A stretch of DNA of 5,552 nt from Firmicutes bacterium UBA1065 (GTDB lineage Bacteria > Bacillota > Clostridia > Tissierellales > Sedimentibacteraceae). Location of the stretch: assembly GCA_002316225.1 (NCBI GenBank), contig DCDC01000032.1, forward strand, positions 1 to 5,552, written 5' to 3'. The position numbers and the translations under genes were made by a program. Shown here piece after piece: positions 5,446 to 5,552 of the stretch (positions within the stretch are counted from its first letter, which is position 1; the number at the start of each line of letters is the position of its first letter). Below the pieces are notes generated by a model that made no database searches, had not been told where the DNA came from, and was given only the letters and a program-made list of their open reading frames with translations.

Positions 5446-5552
5446 AGCGAACATTTGCAGGACACGAATATAATTCTTAGCGAATGCAGGCTAAAAATCC
5501 ATTAAACAGCTTTCGTTGTTTGAACGAAGTGAGTTCGCAAGCTGTAGGATTT
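5446..5552. repeat. Palindromic repeat-like non-coding segment, cut by the window edge
   Basis: No open frame of note is present. AGCGAACATTTGCAGG (5446-5461) is echoed by the shorter AGCGAATGCAGG (5479-5490). Nested inverted repeats follow: AAATCC/GGATTT (5495-5500/5547-5552), ACAGCTT/AAGCTGT (5506-5512/5539-5545) and TTCGTT/AACGAA (5512-5517/5523-5528). The GAACGAAGTGAGTTC core resembles interspersed palindromes seen in clostridial genomes, by recall only. The outer arm reaches the last base, so the element may continue outside. Confidence 0.6.

Overview
The window looks like ordinary chromosome from an AT-rich, low-GC Gram-positive bacterium, most likely in the Clostridia. The basis is purine-rich Shine-Dalgarno sites, SigA-type promoters, intrinsic terminators with T-tracts, and Firmicutes-like versions of GlmM, YdiF-type ABC-F and TsaD. 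I cannot fix genus or family. No phage, transposase, CRISPR array, rRNA or tRNA is visible.

Layout: (1) Bases 1-39 are the in-frame 3' tail of an upstream + strand gene. It is followed 27 bp later by a 166-aa 2H phosphoesterase / 2'-5' RNA ligase-like gene (67-567, +), probably in the same transcript. (2) 568-759 is a convergent gap holding two related palindromic repeat copies, one of them internally deleted, and one isolated perfect DnaA-box sequence. (3) glmM (760-2106, -) makes glucosamine-1-phosphate for the cell wall. (4) 2107-2248 is a divergent promoter region with two extended -10 promoters firing in opposite directions. (5) A 638-aa YdiF-type ABC-F ATPase (2249-4165, +) follows. (6) 4166-4274 is a convergent gap with two intrinsic terminators overlaid by a cluster of DnaA-box-like 9-mers. 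(7) tsaD (4275-5306, -) encodes the catalytic subunit for tRNA t6A37 formation. (8) 5307-5552 carries the tsaD promoter, a minus-strand terminator closing an upstream unit outside the window, and a palindromic repeat-like segment cut by the window edge.

The three large genes are housekeeping genes for wall precursor synthesis, ribosome-associated translation and tRNA modification. Each appears to have its own promoter, so they are neighbours rather than one pathway. The most interesting signal is not a gene. It is the DnaA-box cluster between the facing 3' ends of ydiF and tsaD, a position that, from memory, also holds a chromosomal DnaA-box cluster in Bacillus subtilis (gcp-ydiF). I see no convincing wholly new multi-gene system here.
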